A program made the translations under genes and the position numbers. The notes under the pieces are model-generated. The model had not been told where the DNA came from. It saw only the letters and a program-made list of their open reading frames with translations, and searched no databases. A stretch of DNA of 64,000 bases from Meconema thalassinum. Taxonomy: Eukaryota > Arthropoda > Insecta > Orthoptera > Tettigoniidae. The stretch is taken from assembly GCA_946902985.2 (NCBI GenBank), contig OX336389.2, positions 125,399,572 to 125,463,571 on the forward strand. Reading direction: 5' to 3'. Below, one piece after another: positions 61,894 to 64,000 of the stretch (positions are counted from its first letter, which is position 1; the number at the start of each line of letters is the position of its first letter).

Positions 61894-64000
61894 GTTTGCT
61901 ATATTAATCTGCACTAGTGAGTATCCTCGTTGTTTCTTAATTATATGAAGATTACCCATATCAAAGAATGCGTACACAGTATTGATGTTAAGTTATGAAA
62001 CTTAAACATGTCAGTCGTATTTTGTGCCTCCGCCAGATATTCTGTATAACAGAATAGGGCTATTAGAAACACATTTAACCACACTTACTGGACTCCAGTA
62101 ACAGAGCTACACATGAGAAGTCAAATTCTACCCCTCAGCAGGGGTGCAGAGCTCCAAGCAACTATGCTAATATACAAAATTAGACAACACGGCACTCCCT
62201 ACATCCTGAACTCAGAAAATCATTCTTAAAGAACTAGTAGGCATGCGGAGAACGTGGCTATATATTTTATTTTATTATTATTAAGAATAATCAATATTAC
62301 ATCCAGCAATACAAGAAAATATATACACACATAGCTTTTTAAGTATTAGGACATACGTTCGTACATTGTTCAGGCAACCGTGTGTGCTATATAGACATTG
62401 TCCTTTGCACTACAACATTGTATAATTCACTTGTTCTCTTGATCACTGGAGTCCCGTTATATTAAATATGTACAATCTTCATCATATCGTAACTTTAGTC
62501 TATTTCTGATTATTATCTAAGTAAACGTATTAGTCTAAAGATGTACATTCCGAGATCTATGTGATGAATATCAAATTCAGCCGAGTTAGGGAAGAATACA
62601 TGTAAGCTATACCACGTAAGGCTCAAGGCCTTGTATGACATTCACATTCCTACATACAATTGACATAGTTTCAAGTTCTCTGCATCACAGTCATTTAATA
62701 AACTTTCTGATGAAGTAAAAACTGCAAATATTGTGGAGAAAATTTTCTGCATCTCAATATGGCAAATAAGTTATGCATAATCTTAAGAATCCTAAATGGT
62801 TATCATTTTAAGAGACCTTGGTCCCGACAATCTTAGATATGGTACCAACTTTATTAATATGTCCTTATTCAGCAAATGTTACCTTCAGACTTTTCTTCCT
62901 TGGTGTGTATTTTCTTATAAAATTTTGTTGTGGTTAATTGCTGGTATTTCATTTGAGGGGCTTGGGACATTTTAGTGATCAGCCCTTCCAAAATTTCAAG
63001 TTAAACCCTGATTGTTCATTAAAATTACTAACTGATTGATATATAGAATAGTAATAGAATCTTCTACTAATAAATTATACTGTACCATAGCACTTTATGC
63101 TAATAACTTGTACCACTTTTAAAAGTAGCATAATTGGTCTGCCAAACACATATTACTGTGCAATTCTTCTGTACAAGCCTATGGCTCTTTGAAATTAATT
63201 GAATTAATATTCTTTTTTTAATTATCACAACAAGTCTGGTCAAGTAGAAATATAGATTATTCAATTTTTGTCTACTGAGCTATTTTAACGGTTCTTTGCA
63301 GATATTTAGGCTCTTCCATTTACCATAGTTCCATACGAACACCACAACATAAATTTAGCAGATAGCTGGTTTTAAGGTGCGATTTCCTGTGCCAAATGTG
63401 TTAACCGAAGTGTTACTTAAGCAAGGACGAAGTCACGATTTCCAAGTTTTCTCCTTTAAACACCTGTTGTTGTGTAACAAACATCCCAGTCTAGCATGTA
63501 CTGCATAAAGGAGTTTTTCAATTGTAGGCTACGTCTTTATCAAACGTAATATTCTTATCTTAGCATGTTTCATAAGTATAAATGCCATGATCAGGAAACT
63601 GTTCCATCATCTGTTTGTGTTGATGTGCTATTGAATGAGTGAACATATCAATGTTGAGCAGTCAAGTTTGTGTATATCAAAAGACTTACGGTAGTTCATG
63701 GTACAGTATTAATACCAGTCTGAGATTGTGTGACGAGTAAGGTTGAGTATGCTAGTCATGGAAGAAACCTGCACATTGAAGGTTATGCTGAGGGGAAGGC
63801 ACCTCTGATTGTAGGGTCACTATTCATGAATTAATAACCCCATCTACTTGCACTCTTTTCTATTAGACATTGAACCTTTTTCTACAACTTTGCAATGGAA
63901 ACTATTTCTAGGCAATGACAGTACACATTTATACAACAGGTTGAAATTATTATTGCAGAAGGTCTTGTTGTCTATGTTCAAGACTTATATTGCTAATTAA
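61894..64000. other. No gene supported
   Basis: AT-rich sequence with no convincing reading frame on either strand, no RNA gene and no recognisable element apart from a weak GAGGGGCTTGGGACA motif near 62956. It may be intron of the corin-like gene, since its upstream exons must lie on this side. Confidence 0.4.

Noticed and set aside
59603..64000. Upstream LDLa or Frizzled exons of the corin-like gene
   Set aside because: Expected on this side of the gene, but no minus-strand segment with the required Cys pattern and splice sites was found.

Overview
This is a eukaryotic, almost certainly insect, nuclear window. The genes are intron-split with GT-AG splice sites. Most of the sequence is transposable elements: jockey- and RTE-type LINEs, Tc1/mariner, pogo, hAT and tRNA-derived SINEs. 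The only host gene I can support codes on the minus strand and looks like an insect membrane serine protease homologue of the corin/nudel kind. The repeat load and long introns suggest a large, perhaps orthopteroid, insect genome, but the species cannot be fixed from the sequence.

Host gene (minus strand, 56903 down to 29585). Seven exons with matching phases encode LDLa modules, an SRCR domain and a complete C-terminal trypsin-fold domain, ending in a stop at 29585-29587. The 5' part of the gene lies beyond the window or in unrecognised exons. The protease domain has lost the whole catalytic triad: His to Ser, Asp to Thr, Ser to Ala. It is therefore a pseudoprotease that keeps its fold. The introns, 1.2 to 10.4 kb long, hold most of the mobile elements in the right half of the window.

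Layout. 1-600 is a 128-bp tandem repeat. 1-4.6 kb holds SINE fragments and a dead Tc1-like copy. 4653-8101 is a nearly intact RTE-type LINE with a perfect 13-bp target duplication, next to a 1.1-kb TTTA-type array. 9.2-18.3 kb holds SINEs, nested MITEs and a 2-kb palindrome. 18319-19783 is an intact Tc1 transposon. 20.4-25.4 kb is a frameshifted jockey-type LINE. 25.8-27.9 kb holds diverged repeats of about 420 bp. 30-45 kb, inside introns, holds a dead mariner, two small hAT elements, two Helentron-like copies of 1.4 kb, and four internally deleted mariner-type transposase remnants. 47.2-48.9 kb and 60.8-61.9 kb are further LINE copies.

Most interesting. (1) Two elements, 55371-56008 and 56994-58739, share related terminal repeats (GAGT.G.CCAGTTGCAAAAC), apparent 4-bp target duplications and an internal GTTGCAAAACC motif. 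The larger one carries part of a protein resembling the DUF7869 family, so they may belong to a little-described transposon group. (2) The triad-less corin-like protein. (3) Helentron-like elements with subterminal inverted repeats and a 3' hairpin. (4) Four mariner relatives that each keep only the two ends of the transposase gene.
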